A DNA stretch of 34,862 nt. Origin: CAYOMP01 sp964405075. GTDB lineage: Bacteria; Bacillota; Clostridia; Lachnospirales; Lachnospiraceae. The translations under genes and the position numbers were made by a program. Below the pieces are notes generated by a model that was given only the letters and a program-made list of their open reading frames with translations, was not told the origin of the DNA and did not search any database. Of the stretch, positions 16,097 through 25,023 are shown in pieces; the stretch's first letter is position 1; every line of letters starts with the position of its first letter. The stretch covers positions 1-34,862 of the forward strand of contig CAYOMP010000015.1 in assembly GCA_964405075.1 (NCBI GenBank), read 5' to 3'.

Positions 16097-16471
16097 ATGA
16101 GTTATCAAAAACATAAATCAGAAGAATCTGTTGAAGATTATTTAGAAGCAATATTAATACTAAGTAAAAAACTTTCCTTTGTTCGTTCAATAGATATTGC
16201 AACACATTTATCTTATTCCAAACCAAGTGTTAGTGTTGCAATGAAAAATCTAAAAAATAATGGTTACATAACCATTGAAAACAATGGTCATATTGTTTTG
16301 ACTCAAAAAGGTCTTCAAACGGCACAAAATACTTACGAAAAGCATTCTTTGCTTAAGAAATGGTTAATGGACTTAGGTGTTTCAGAAGAAATCGCCACTG
16401 CTGATGCATGCAAAATAGAGCACGACCTTAGCCCTGAGAGCTTTGAGGCTATAAAGAAACATCTTACTTAA
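16097..16471 (+). CDS. DtxR/MntR-family metal-dependent regulator
   Basis: 124 residues, AGGAGG 7 nt before the ATG. Residues 10-70 form the winged helix-turn-helix (VEDYLEAILILSKK, then YSKPSVSVAMKNLKNNGYI). Residues 75-124 are the metal-binding/dimerisation helices. DACKIEHDLS matches the DtxR metal motif Cys-x-x-Glu-His, suggesting an Fe(II)-type rather than Mn(II)-type primary site, and YEKHSLL carries the ancillary Glu/His. There is no C-terminal SH3-like domain, as in short MntR-like members. Such regulators repress metal-uptake genes when metal is bound. No metal transporter is adjacent, and the divergent neighbours are of unknown function. Confidence 0.85.
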   Translation: MSYQKHKSEESVEDYLEAILILSKKLSFVRSIDIATHLSYSKPSVSVAMKNLKNNGYITIENNGHIVLTQKGLQTAQNTYEKHSLLKKWLMDLGVSEEIATADACKIEHDLSPESFEAIKKHLT

Positions 16472-16481
16472 AGTTTGTGAT

Positions 16482-16523
16482 GTAAAAGAAATAGATAAAT
16501 TAAAAGTTTTCTATTTCTTTTAC
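16482..16523. terminator. Hairpin between convergent genes
   Basis: GTAAAAGAAATAG (16482-16494) is perfectly complementary to CTATTTCTTTTAC (16511-16523). No clean T-run follows, but its position between converging genes (regulator and metallophosphoesterase) fits a two-way terminator. Confidence 0.55.
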
Positions 16524-16542
16524 CTCTAATCTCACCACCTAT

Positions 16543-17727
16543 TTAAGACCTAATATTAATTTCGCATACTTCACAATCTGTTCCCACACGCATAGCCGGT
16601 CCCCAACATCCAATACCTGATGTAACAATTGCAGTCATATTATCTACCCTTTTTATTCCATATGATTTATCCCACATCATTTTTGTTAATATATTCCCGG
16701 GAAATAGCTGCCCATTATGGGTATGGCCATACAGTCCCACATCAGCACCAGCCCTAGCCAGCATTTCCATATCTTTTGGTTGATGATCCATAACTATTAT
16801 AGGTTTCGTTTTGTTTAGTTTCATCAATAGTTCTTCTGGATTTTTTCTTGCTACATCCTTTTTACCAACCTTCTCATAGTCAAGTCTTCCAACTAAATAA
16901 AACTTTTCATTAATACATATGCTCTCATCTGACAATGCCTTTATATTGGCTTTAATTAGGAACTCTTCCATTTCCTTACTTCTGTATTTATCCCCTTTTT
17001 TTCCAACGGTAAAACCACCTAATAGTCTCTCATCAATGTCGTGGTTTCCAAAGCAGGCATATGTTCCATATTTACTTTCAATACTCTTTAATATATCTAT
17101 GATTTTTTCTTTCTCAGGAATTGCCTCATATTCATTATCAAAAAAATCTCCTGCCACACATACTACGTCTGGTTCTATTTTATTGATTTTTTCCACCATT
17201 TTTTGAATTTGTTTCACATTTGTATTATATCCCAAATGCAAATCTGCAATCATTGCTATTTTTATACCTGATTTATTTATATCCTTTTTCACTTTTATAT
17301 TATAACTTTTCACTTTAACCTTGGTAGCGTGTAATACTCCATATATACTAATAGCTATTACTAATCCACCAATTATTCCACCATTTATAATAAAGATTTC
17401 TTTTCTGTACAAAATCCCCGAATCTATCAAGCCTGTAAATAGTATAGTGTACTTAATCAAATCTCCCAGCCCTACAAAAATGAGAATATACATAAGAACT
17501 CCCAGCCAAATATTGCTTATACGTTTAAATTGAATTTGTAATGGAGATTTTGGTAATAAAAATGCTATTAACAGTGAAAAAACAAATATCAAGTATACTC
17601 CAATATATATATTCATCCACCAAGTTAATTCATTAATATTTGCCGCGCACATCATCCAGTCAATACTTCTCTTTAATATATATGCATTCACCATTAAATA
17701 CACTGGAATTATTATTATCAAAAACAT
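16543..17727 (-). CDS. Membrane-anchored metallophosphoesterase
   Basis: 394 residues from the ATG at 17725-17727, 5 nt after AAGGTGG; the GTG frame start lies inside that site. About four membrane spans fill residues 1-140, followed by a calcineurin-like phosphoesterase domain with all five motifs: IADLHLG, GDFFDN, GNHDID, the MDHQP segment and GHTHNGQ. These bind two metal ions. The layout matches the YkuE/YaeI-type membrane phosphoesterases, some of which act on lipid A precursors or lipid pyrophosphates, but the substrate here is unknown. It is monocistronic and converges on the DtxR-type gene. Confidence 0.9.
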   Translation of the reverse strand: MFLIIIIPVYLMVNAYILKRSIDWMMCAANINELTWWMNIYIGVYLIFVFSLLIAFLLPKSPLQIQFKRISNIWLGVLMYILIFVGLGDLIKYTILFTGLIDSGILYRKEIFIINGGIIGGLVIAISIYGVLHATKVKVKSYNIKVKKDINKSGIKIAMIADLHLGYNTNVKQIQKMVEKINKIEPDVVCVAGDFFDNEYEAIPEKEKIIDILKSIESKYGTYACFGNHDIDERLLGGFTVGKKGDKYRSKEMEEFLIKANIKALSDESICINEKFYLVGRLDYEKVGKKDVARKNPEELLMKLNKTKPIIVMDHQPKDMEMLARAGADVGLYGHTHNGQLFPGNILTKMMWDKSYGIKRVDNMTAIVTSGIGCWGPAMRVGTDCEVCEINIRS

Positions 17728-17861
17728 AACTACCACCTTCCATAGGTATTGTAATTCATTATTAAGTTTTTCTTATTTTCTTTTCAATATTTTACATCTA
17801 TAATAATCATATATCAATTATCTTCTTTTGAAGACTAGAAATATAATGATTGGAGACTATT

Positions 17862-18623
17862 ATGAAAAAAATCAAACTATTATTAACTCTATCACTTGTT
17901 TGCCTAATTATCGGATGTAATAATTCAAGTTCTCTTGCTCCAAATAATTCAGCAGATACTGGTAATAATACGCTTCCTGTTGAAACTACTGATAATGTAG
18001 AATTAAATATCAAAGAGGATTCATCTGATTCCAGTAACCTCGCAGATACTAACAATGATAATTTAAACTATCAAAATATACTAAACCAATACATAATCGG
18101 TCTTAATGATGAATGGACTTTTGAAGAGTATTCTGCTGCCAATCTTTGCTATTGTCTGGGTTTTGGATATATTTTAGATGATATAGGATATGACTATATT
18201 GATATTGATAATAATGGAATAGATGAACTTCTTATAGGTGAAGCACCTTATGAAGGCTATGTTGGGATGATATTTGATATGTATACCTTAATTGATAACA
18301 AACCTCAATTAGTTCTTAGTAGTGGTGAACGTGACAGATACTATTTATGTGACGATAACATAATATCTAACGAAGCCTCTAACTCAGCGACTAACTCCAT
18401 TTGGGGATATTATGAATACCTTAATGGTTCATTACACTTAAAAGAAGCGGTTATATATGACTCTAATGTAAATTCTTCTTCTCCATGGTTTCACAGCACT
18501 ACAAGTACTGATGCCTCTAGTGGAGTCTCTGTTACAGAAGAAGATGCATTAAGCATTAATGATACATACACTCAAATAAGTGTACCTTACACATCCTTAG
18601 AGGCACTTAATAAAAAAAGATAA
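17862..18623 (+). CDS. Secreted lipoprotein of unknown function
   Basis: 253 residues from the ATG at 17862, with GGAG 7 nt upstream; an ATG 4 codons earlier lies next to that site and is unlikely. The signal peptide MKKIKLLLTLSLVCLIIGC ends in a lipobox (LIIGC), giving a lipid-anchored protein. A Ser/Asn/Asp-rich linker (residues 20-65) follows. The mature domain contains YIDIDNNGIDELLIG, a D-x-D-x-N-G calcium-loop-like motif of the sort common in clostridial surface lipoproteins of unknown function. No enzyme motif is visible. It is a single gene: a minus-strand gene lies on each side and a terminator overlaps its stop codon. Confidence 0.75.
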   Translation: MKKIKLLLTLSLVCLIIGCNNSSSLAPNNSADTGNNTLPVETTDNVELNIKEDSSDSSNLADTNNDNLNYQNILNQYIIGLNDEWTFEEYSAANLCYCLGFGYILDDIGYDYIDIDNNGIDELLIGEAPYEGYVGMIFDMYTLIDNKPQLVLSSGERDRYYLCDDNIISNEASNSATNSIWGYYEYLNGSLHLKEAVIYDSNVNSSSPWFHSTTSTDASSGVSVTEEDALSINDTYTQISVPYTSLEALNKKR

Positions 18624-18654
18624 ATGCCTAATCTATAAGCATTTATCTTTTTTA
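18615..18654. terminator. Bidirectional terminator between the lipoprotein and ECF operon
   Basis: AAAAGATAAATGC (18615-18627) pairs perfectly with GCATTTATCTTTT (18639-18651), with T tracts on both strands. It ends the lipoprotein gene on the plus strand and the ECF operon on the minus strand. Confidence 0.85.
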
Positions 18655-18674
18655 TTTATATACTATCGTTTAAA

Positions 18675-19238
18675 TTAATCTTCTTTCTTCAAACTACCTT
18701 TTTTAGATTTAGTTTTACTATAAGCTAATAAAAGAATAGTTCCAATAACACCTGCTGATATAGCGTTTGAAATAGCAGCTACTACACCCTGTGTAAATAC
18801 AAGATTCGCTGGTTCAGCATAAATTACAATATCTAATACAGGAGCTACTACAACCCAAGCAACAACGTTTCCAATTACTTGGTAGATGTTAAAGCGTAAT
18901 ATATCAGACTTGCCAAATTCTCCTTCTTCAACTTTCATCTTAGGATATGAAAGACCAATTACGAAACAAGATACAGCACTGGCGATTACCCAGCTCCACC
19001 ATGCAGAACCATACTGAATAGAATCAGATAATGCATGTCCAATGAAAGCAATTAATCCACCGGCAATTGGTCCGAATAAAGCTGCAAAGAATGCACCAAT
19101 ACCATATGCTGTCTGAATCTGTGTTTCAGGAATACCTGTAGGTATTTTTACATACATAAAAAGTAATGTAAAAAGTGCTGCTCCTAAACCTGTAGCTACG
19201 ATTGTTTTTGTTTTGAATTCAAATAATTTCTTTTCCAT
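18675..19238 (-). CDS. ECF transporter S component, UPF0397 family
   Basis: 187 residues with five to six membrane spans, GGAGG about 10 nt before the ATG. The start (TKTIVATGLGAALFTLLFMY), IPTGIPETQIQTAYGIGAFF, GPIAGGLIAFIGHALSD, WWSWVIASAV and APVLDIVIYAEPANLVFTQG are all hallmarks of UPF0397, a substrate-binding S component of energy-coupling-factor transporters. The vitamin or precursor bound by this family is not firmly known. It is last gene of the operon that also encodes the ATPases, the T component and a SAM hydrolase, so the set forms a dedicated (group I) ECF transporter. The co-encoded enzyme hints at an adenosyl or nucleoside compound. Confidence 0.88.
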   Translation of the reverse strand: MEKKLFEFKTKTIVATGLGAALFTLLFMYVKIPTGIPETQIQTAYGIGAFFAALFGPIAGGLIAFIGHALSDSIQYGSAWWSWVIASAVSCFVIGLSYPKMKVEEGEFGKSDILRFNIYQVIGNVVAWVVVAPVLDIVIYAEPANLVFTQGVVAAISNAISAGVIGTILLLAYSKTKSKKGSLKKED

Positions 19239-19375
19239 TATTTCTCTTCCTCCTCATAATGTATTTTTGAGAACAGTATAATTAATACTTCTCAATTCTC
19301 TAAAGTAATGTCTTCATGCTCCATACAAAATCAGAACACTAAGCCCTATACTCTTGGTATTATACTCTCTCTTTT

Positions 19376-20218
19376 CTATTTTGTAAATTCTACAGTCCAT
19401 TCCGGACCATAATTTAAATCAAACTTAGTGCATAAACTTCCCTGACTAACTGCCATTGCAACCTTCATAAGCTCATTATTATATATAATTGGCTCACCCT
19501 TATTAACAAAGCCAAAGCTTTGATGGAATAACACCTTCTGATTGAATACTTCTTTACCTTTATTGCAGATTTTAACATTTACATTGTCACCATATGCAAA
19601 TCCTGCTTCCATAAAGGCTTTTAATGGAATGTTTGTCCATAAATTTCCAAAGTTAGGGTCATTTATCTCAAAGATTCCCTTTACATGTCCCGGATTAATT
19701 TCAGGCTGAAGTATTTCATGCTCAACAATTTCGTCTACTGGATATTCAGGTCCTACTCCTTCAAAGTCAATAATTCCACTTGCCAATCTGGCTGCACAAT
19801 ATCCAAATAAATCACGTCCATGGAATATTGCTACTTCCTCTGTTCCTTTTCCTCTCAATCTGTTAACTGACTCATCAATTTCTCTAACAGCTTCAATTCC
19901 CATATATTTCTTAACATGTGTTAACGAACCGTTATCTGGAGTTACAACATAATACCCATTCTTTGTCTTAGCTACACAGGCTCTTCTCTTAGTTCCCACA
20001 CCTGGGTCAACAACTGATACATATATTGTTCCTTCTGGCCAAAATGCTAAACTCTGATATAAACGATAGCTTGCTGACCAAGTATCATATTGTGGCAATT
20101 CGTGAGTTCCATCCATAATTTCCAATTCACGGTCTACTGTTTTTACAACACCGTACATTGAGCTGACTGCTCCTTCTTTATAAGTAAAATCTGTTTGAAA
20201 TACTAATAATGGTTTCAT
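19376..20218 (-). CDS. S-adenosylmethionine hydrolase (DUF62 family)
   Basis: 280 residues from the ATG at 20216-20218, which follows GGAGAG by 7 nt. An ATG 5 codons upstream overlaps that site. The family splits SAM into adenosine and methionine by activating water, and is related to SAM fluorinase and chlorinase. The catalytic Asp-Arg-His triad is in place: Asp71 and Arg78 in VVDPGVGTKRR, His133 in FHGRD. The N-terminal TDF of the SAM-ribose site is present, but the usual second Asp a few residues later is Glu here (TDFTYKEG), which marks a divergent branch. TPDNGSLT and the C-terminal beta-barrel follow. It sits between EcfT and the S component, so it probably works on the transported compound or a product of it. 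Confidence 0.88.
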   Translation of the reverse strand: MKPLLVFQTDFTYKEGAVSSMYGVVKTVDRELEIMDGTHELPQYDTWSASYRLYQSLAFWPEGTIYVSVVDPGVGTKRRACVAKTKNGYYVVTPDNGSLTHVKKYMGIEAVREIDESVNRLRGKGTEEVAIFHGRDLFGYCAARLASGIIDFEGVGPEYPVDEIVEHEILQPEINPGHVKGIFEINDPNFGNLWTNIPLKAFMEAGFAYGDNVNVKICNKGKEVFNQKVLFHQSFGFVNKGEPIIYNNELMKVAMAVSQGSLCTKFDLNYGPEWTVEFTK

Positions 20219-20352
20219 TTCTAATCTCTCCATTTCTATTTATTCATTACTATTCTGTAGCAACTATTCAAAGTTCACTCGAAAGACTTAAGTGCCAAAT
20301 TCTGTTAATCGTAAGCTCATATATTCTCTATCCTAATTCACTAACATCCTTG

Positions 20353-21189
20353 TCAAATAATAAAAGGATTCCAAAATCTTGACTTATTTACTAATACAGT
20401 AAGTACAACTGAACCTAATAATATTAAAGCACACATAATTATTGATACTACATCATTTATGTTCATTTTTTTTGCTACATACCAAGTTCTCTTCTTTTTC
20501 TTTCCAAAGCCTCTCAAATCCATAGCATTGCTTATTAATTCTATCCTATCTAGGGTTGAAAAAATAAGTGGAATACATATATTCATCATATTCTTCACTC
20601 TCGTACCTACTTTTTCCTTTTTAGATAAATCAAGTCCTCTGCTTTGCTGTGCCAATGCGATATTTTGATAATCCCTGATTAAATCCGGAAAGTATCTTAA
20701 AGTAAGTGATAATGCGTAAGCTGCCTTATAACTAATTCCAATACGGCTAAGTGAAGCCGCTAATTCACTAGGATTGGTAGTAAGTAAAAAAATCATTCCT
20801 AAAGGCACTACTGATGCATACTTGCTTATTTTTGTAATCTGATACAATAACTGTTCCATTGTAATTGTATATCTTTCTGTTATTGAACACAGGACATGCC
20901 TTGTTCCATATATCTCCACCCCATACTGAGGACTGAAAATAAATGTTAAAACAAAATTCATTACCAAAAAGACAATTACATATATAAGCATCGTCTTAAT
21001 CTGTTTAAACGTAAGTTCTGATATTTTAAATATTATTACTGAAAACACCATAACTCCTAATATATATCTAATGTCATAAGAAAACATTACTGAAAATGTA
21101 AGACAAATAAAACATATTAGTTTAGTTAATCCAGAGAGATTATACACATAATTATCTCGCTCAATATAGTCGAATAACTTACTTTTCAT
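20353..21189 (-). CDS. ecfT: ECF transporter transmembrane component EcfT
   Basis: 278 residues with five or six membrane spans. EcfT couples ATPase movement to toppling of the S component. Both coupling-helix Ala-Arg-Gly-type signatures are visible: AQQSRGLDL and AMDLRGFG. The start codon overlaps the stop of the ATPase gene by one base (TAATG), so translation is coupled. The gap to the SAM hydrolase downstream is 134 nt, without a strong terminator, consistent with one transcript. Confidence 0.9.
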   Translation of the reverse strand: MKSKLFDYIERDNYVYNLSGLTKLICFICLTFSVMFSYDIRYILGVMVFSVIIFKISELTFKQIKTMLIYVIVFLVMNFVLTFIFSPQYGVEIYGTRHVLCSITERYTITMEQLLYQITKISKYASVVPLGMIFLLTTNPSELAASLSRIGISYKAAYALSLTLRYFPDLIRDYQNIALAQQSRGLDLSKKEKVGTRVKNMMNICIPLIFSTLDRIELISNAMDLRGFGKKKKRTWYVAKKMNINDVVSIIMCALILLGSVVLTVLVNKSRFWNPFII

Positions 21190-22895
21190 TAGCGTTTTTC
21201 CTCTCTTTCATAATCTATAAAGTTCTGAACGAAATTTGATGGATTTTCTATTCCAGCCTCTATAGCCAATTCATACAATGAAGTTATTTTCAGATTAGCC
21301 CGTCTTGCAATTTCTTCATTTGTAAGAATAGATACTGCCGTTCCATCTCCAATCTTTTCACCATTCGAAATAACGATTGCATGTGGTGTATATTCAAGCA
21401 TCAAATGCATATCATGTGTAATAAGAATAATAGTTACACCCTGCTCATTTAATTCCTTCAAAAATTCCATAATCTCTGTATAGTGATGATAATCCTGACC
21501 TGCTGTCGGCTCATCAAGAATTAATATCTGTGGATTTAATACCAATACAGATGCTATTGTCACTCGTTTTTTCTGCCCAAAACTTAATGCTGATATTGGC
21601 CATTTCTTAAATGGAGAAAGTCCACAGATTTTAAGAGCCTTGTCAACTCTTTTTTCTATTTCTTCATCATCCATTCCTCTAATCTTGAGTCCTAATGCTA
21701 CTTCTTCATATACAAAGGACTTGCATATCATCTGATTTGGGTTTTGCATTACAAAACCTATTCTTTGTGAACGCTCTTTTATAGTTTCTCCTTTGAGACT
21801 TTCACCTTTGTACAAAATATCTCCCGCATCCTCTTGTACAAATCCGCAAATCACCTTCGCTAATGTACTCTTACCGGCACCATTGGTACCAACGATACTT
21901 ACCATTTCACCTTCTTTAATAGTGAAATTAATATTTTTTAGAATCTGTCTTCTCTTGTCATATTGAAAACTTAAATCCTTAATAGTAAGTATGTCTCTTC
22001 CTTTTGGCTTTTCTGAAAATTCAGGAATATTTTCATTCCACTGCTTTAACTTATCTTTTACCTCATCAACACAAAGTGTATCCATTCTACCTGGTCTTAA
22101 ACTTGGTGTTAATTCTACTCCTGCATATTTCAACGCCGTAGCATAGAGAGGTTCTCTAACTCCCATTTTCATAAGTAAATCAGAAGAAACTAATTCATCT
22201 GGAGTCATATCTGCAATAATTCTGCCTTCATTTACAACAATAACTCTATCCACATTCTTATATAAAACATCTTCTAATCTATGTTCAATAATAACCACTG
22301 TTTTTCCGCTCTGCTGCTGAACTTTATCAATAAGTTCAATGGCAGTCTTACCTGTAGCCGGGTCTAAGTTTGCTAATGGTTCATCAAATAATAAAATATC
22401 TACATCATCAACCATTACTCCTGCAAAGGATACTCTTTGCTTTTGCCCACCTGACAATTCAAAGGGTGATGACTTTAATAACTTACCCATATCTACCATA
22501 TCTGCAACTTTTTGAACTGTCTCAAGCATTTCGTCCTGACTTTTACAGTCATTTTCCAATGCAAATGCAATATCTTCTCCTACTGTAAGTCCAACGAACT
22601 GACCATCTGAATCCTGAAGTACTGTACCAACAATTTTTGACAATTCAAAAATGTTCATATCTCTACTTTCATTACCCTTTATTTTAAGACTTCCTGTTAT
22701 TTCTCCATTATAAGAAAAAGGTATAAGTCCATTCAAACAATGACCCAAAGTACTTTTACCACTTCCACTTGGACCTACAATAAGAATCTTTTCACCTTCA
22801 TATATTTTCAAATTAATGTCATACAGTGTTGGCTCAGCCTGACTAAAATACTGAAATCCAAAATTCTCAAATTCTATTACTGGTGTATTTTTCAT
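21189..22895 (-). CDS. ecfA: ECF transporter ATPase, two fused ABC domains (EcfA-EcfA')
   Basis: 568 residues carrying both ATPases of an ECF module in one chain. Domain 1: Walker A GPSGSGKST at 41-49, Q-loop around VLQDSDGQF, signature LSGGQ at 147-151, Walker B LLFDEP at 168-173 and switch His in IIEHR. Domain 2: Walker A GTNGAGKST at 336-344, FVMQNPNQM, signature LSFGQ at 437-441, LILDEP, and ITHD. Both sites look competent. EcfA pairs are often separate genes; the fused form occurs in dedicated transporters with YkoD-like ATPases. GAGG precedes the ATG. It is first gene of the operon. Confidence 0.93.
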   Translation of the reverse strand: MKNTPVIEFENFGFQYFSQAEPTLYDINLKIYEGEKILIVGPSGSGKSTLGHCLNGLIPFSYNGEITGSLKIKGNESRDMNIFELSKIVGTVLQDSDGQFVGLTVGEDIAFALENDCKSQDEMLETVQKVADMVDMGKLLKSSPFELSGGQKQRVSFAGVMVDDVDILLFDEPLANLDPATGKTAIELIDKVQQQSGKTVVIIEHRLEDVLYKNVDRVIVVNEGRIIADMTPDELVSSDLLMKMGVREPLYATALKYAGVELTPSLRPGRMDTLCVDEVKDKLKQWNENIPEFSEKPKGRDILTIKDLSFQYDKRRQILKNINFTIKEGEMVSIVGTNGAGKSTLAKVICGFVQEDAGDILYKGESLKGETIKERSQRIGFVMQNPNQMICKSFVYEEVALGLKIRGMDDEEIEKRVDKALKICGLSPFKKWPISALSFGQKKRVTIASVLVLNPQILILDEPTAGQDYHHYTEIMEFLKELNEQGVTIILITHDMHLMLEYTPHAIVISNGEKIGDGTAVSILTNEEIARRANLKITSLYELAIEAGIENPSNFVQNFIDYEREEKR

Positions 22896-23187
22896 TTTTT
22901 ACCTCATATTTATTTCTGTTTATTAGTAACTTTACAAATATATCATAAAATATTTGTCATAAAACCACCATTTATAGAATACCCTAACTTCCTTTTAGTA
23001 TCAAGCATTAATAAATGGTATAAGCTACTTTTTTAATTGTTTTTCACCATTTTTCTCCATATAAATGTATTGAATTAAACAATAATGAATATCTATCCTA
23101 TCAACACGGATTATATAGGAAATTTTGCTTAAAATAGGCTCACCTTTATTCCATTAATAAGTTTTAGTACTTTATGAACATTTTTTA
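22896..23187. other. Intergenic region between ECF and polyamine operons
   Basis: No gene. It holds the ECF operon leader (minus strand). An 8-bp perfect inverted repeat ACAAATAT/ATATTTGT (22934-22941 with 22950-22957) is a possible operator. I see no SAM, thiamine or other riboswitch consensus, so the substrate of the ECF transporter cannot be read from its leader. Confidence 0.5.
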
Positions 23188-23369
23188 TTGACAATATTCT
23201 CTCATTTAGTATAATTTACTTGGTGTTTGTTTAGTTTTAGTAAACTTTTTGTTTAATAAATATTTTTTAAGTAATTTCAGTCATGATAAAAATCATGATT
23301 GTTGTGAATCAAATTAATTCTTATTTTTTCACATACATTTTAAACCATGAAAAAAATAATATGTGTTAA
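23188..23369 (+). promoter_or_regulatory. Promoter and operators of the polyamine operon
   Basis: TTGACA (23188-23193), 16 bp, TATAAT (23210-23215): a near-perfect vegetative promoter. The long leader contains a perfect TCATGAT-4-ATCATGA palindrome (23281-23298) and, near the gene, CACATA (23330-23335) with TATGTG (23360-23365). The unit TTAACACATATT (minus strand, 23358-23369) recurs as AACACATATT upstream of potD (26706-26715). Confidence 0.6.
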
Positions 23370-23394
23370 ATGATAAAAAGGGCGGTTAGATAAT

Positions 23395-23934
23395 ATGGAC
23401 ATCGGAAGAAAAATAAAGGAGCTGCGTGTTCAAAAGGGACTTACTCAGGAAGAACTGGCTGATAGAGCTGAACTTTCTAAAGGTTTTATCTCACAGGTAG
23501 AACGTGATTTAACATCACCCTCAATTGCGACTTTAGTTGATATACTGCAATGTTTGGGAACTGATTTAAAGGACTTTTTCCATGAAACAGAGGAAGAACA
23601 GGTAGTTTTTCACGATACAGATTATTTTGAAAAGATAGATACTGATTTAGGTAACAAAATAGAATGGATTATCCCTAATGCTCAAAAAAATATCATGGAG
23701 CCCATTCGCCTTACCCTGGAACCCAATGGTTCTACCTATCCCGATAACCCCCATGAAGGGGAAGAATTCGGCTATGTTCTATCAGGTAGTATCAAGATTA
23801 TTGTAGGTAAGAATACCTATACAGCAAAAAAAGGGGAATCCTTTTACTTCGTACCAAATAGTACGCACTATATCAAAGCAAACAAAAAAACAGGGGCTAC
23901 TATAATATGGGTTAGCAGTCCACCTAGTTTCTAA
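23395..23934 (+). CDS. XRE-family regulator with C-terminal cupin
   Basis: 179 residues. Residues 5-60 are a lambda-repressor-type helix-turn-helix (LTQEELADRAELSKGFISQVE). Residues about 105-175 are a cupin_2 barrel (HEGEEFGYVLSGSIKIIVG, then AKKGESFYFVPNSTHYI). This architecture matches PuuR-like regulators that sense polyamines or related amines and are commonly first in potABCD operons of Firmicutes. potA starts 18 nt after the stop, so they are co-transcribed. Probable role: control of polyamine uptake, including its own promoter, by ligand binding in the cupin. AAGGG upstream serves as ribosome binding site. Confidence 0.88.
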   Translation: MDIGRKIKELRVQKGLTQEELADRAELSKGFISQVERDLTSPSIATLVDILQCLGTDLKDFFHETEEEQVVFHDTDYFEKIDTDLGNKIEWIIPNAQKNIMEPIRLTLEPNGSTYPDNPHEGEEFGYVLSGSIKIIVGKNTYTAKKGESFYFVPNSTHYIKANKKTGATIIWVSSPPSF

Positions 23935-23952
23935 TATATATGAGGTATTGAA

Positions 23953-25023
23953 ATGAAGAAGCTTATTAATTTAGAAAATATAACTAAATCATACGGTAAT
24001 CAAGTCATTTTAGATGATTTAAATTTGTATATCAGAGAAAATGAGTTTTTAACTCTTCTTGGACCTAGTGGTTGTGGAAAAACCACTACTCTTAGGATTT
24101 TGGGTGGTTTTGAGACACCTGATAAAGGACGCGTTATTTTTGATGGCCAGGATATAACAAAAATGCCACCTAACAAGCGTCAGCTTAATACTGTTTTTCA
24201 AAAATATGCTCTATTCACACATATGAATATTGCCGAAAATATTGCGTTCGGACTAAAGATTAAGAATAAAAGCAAAGCTTACATAGATGATAAAATTAAA
24301 TATGCCTTAAAATTAGTTAACCTCGACGGCTACGAAAATCGTATGCCTGATTCCCTTAGTGGTGGACAACAACAACGTATTGCTATTGCCCGAGCCATTG
24401 TTAATGAACCTAAGGTTTTACTTCTTGACGAACCTTTAGGTGCTCTTGATTTGAAACTTCGTCAAGATATGCAATATGAACTTATTCGTTTAAAAAATGA
24501 GTTAGGAATCACATTTATATACGTTACTCACGACCAGGAAGAGGCTCTTACAATGTCAGACACCATCGTAGTTATGAATCAGGGCTACATTCAGCAGATT
24601 GGTACTCCGGAAAAAATATATAATGAACCTGAAAATGCATTTGTAGCTGACTTTATTGGAGATAGTAACATTATTCCTTCAACAATGATTCGTGATGAGT
24701 TAGTTGAAATACTAGGCGCTAAATTTGCCTGCGTAGATAAAGGTTTTGGTGAAAATACACCTGTCGATGTTGTTATCAGACCAGAGGATGTTGAATTAGT
24801 TAAACCTGAAGATGGAGTTATTGAAGGAACTGTAACTCACCTTATTTTCAAAGGTGTTCACTATGAAATGGAAGTTATGGCCAACGGTTACGAATGGTTA
24901 GTTCACTCAACCAAACTACATGAAGTAGGTAGTCATGTTGGTATTAAGGTTGACCCATATAATATCCAGATTATGCACAAACCTGAATCAGAGGATGAGG
25001 AGGCCGTTGGAGTAGATGAATAA
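23953..25023 (+). CDS. potA: Spermidine/putrescine ABC transporter ATPase PotA
   Basis: 356 residues. Cytoplasmic ATPase of the polyamine importer. Walker A GPSGCGKTT at 37-45, Q-loop VFQKYALF, signature LSGGQQQR at 135-142, Walker B VLLLDEP near 155-161, switch His in VTHDQ. The C-terminal TOBE-like domain (from VDVVIRPEDVELV) is typical of PotA/MalK-type ATPases. GAGG precedes the ATG. The gene overlaps potB by 8 nt. Confidence 0.95.
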   Translation: MKKLINLENITKSYGNQVILDDLNLYIRENEFLTLLGPSGCGKTTTLRILGGFETPDKGRVIFDGQDITKMPPNKRQLNTVFQKYALFTHMNIAENIAFGLKIKNKSKAYIDDKIKYALKLVNLDGYENRMPDSLSGGQQQRIAIARAIVNEPKVLLLDEPLGALDLKLRQDMQYELIRLKNELGITFIYVTHDQEEALTMSDTIVVMNQGYIQQIGTPEKIYNEPENAFVADFIGDSNIIPSTMIRDELVEILGAKFACVDKGFGENTPVDVVIRPEDVELVKPEDGVIEGTVTHLIFKGVHYEMEVMANGYEWLVHSTKLHEVGSHVGIKVDPYNIQIMHKPESEDEEAVGVDE

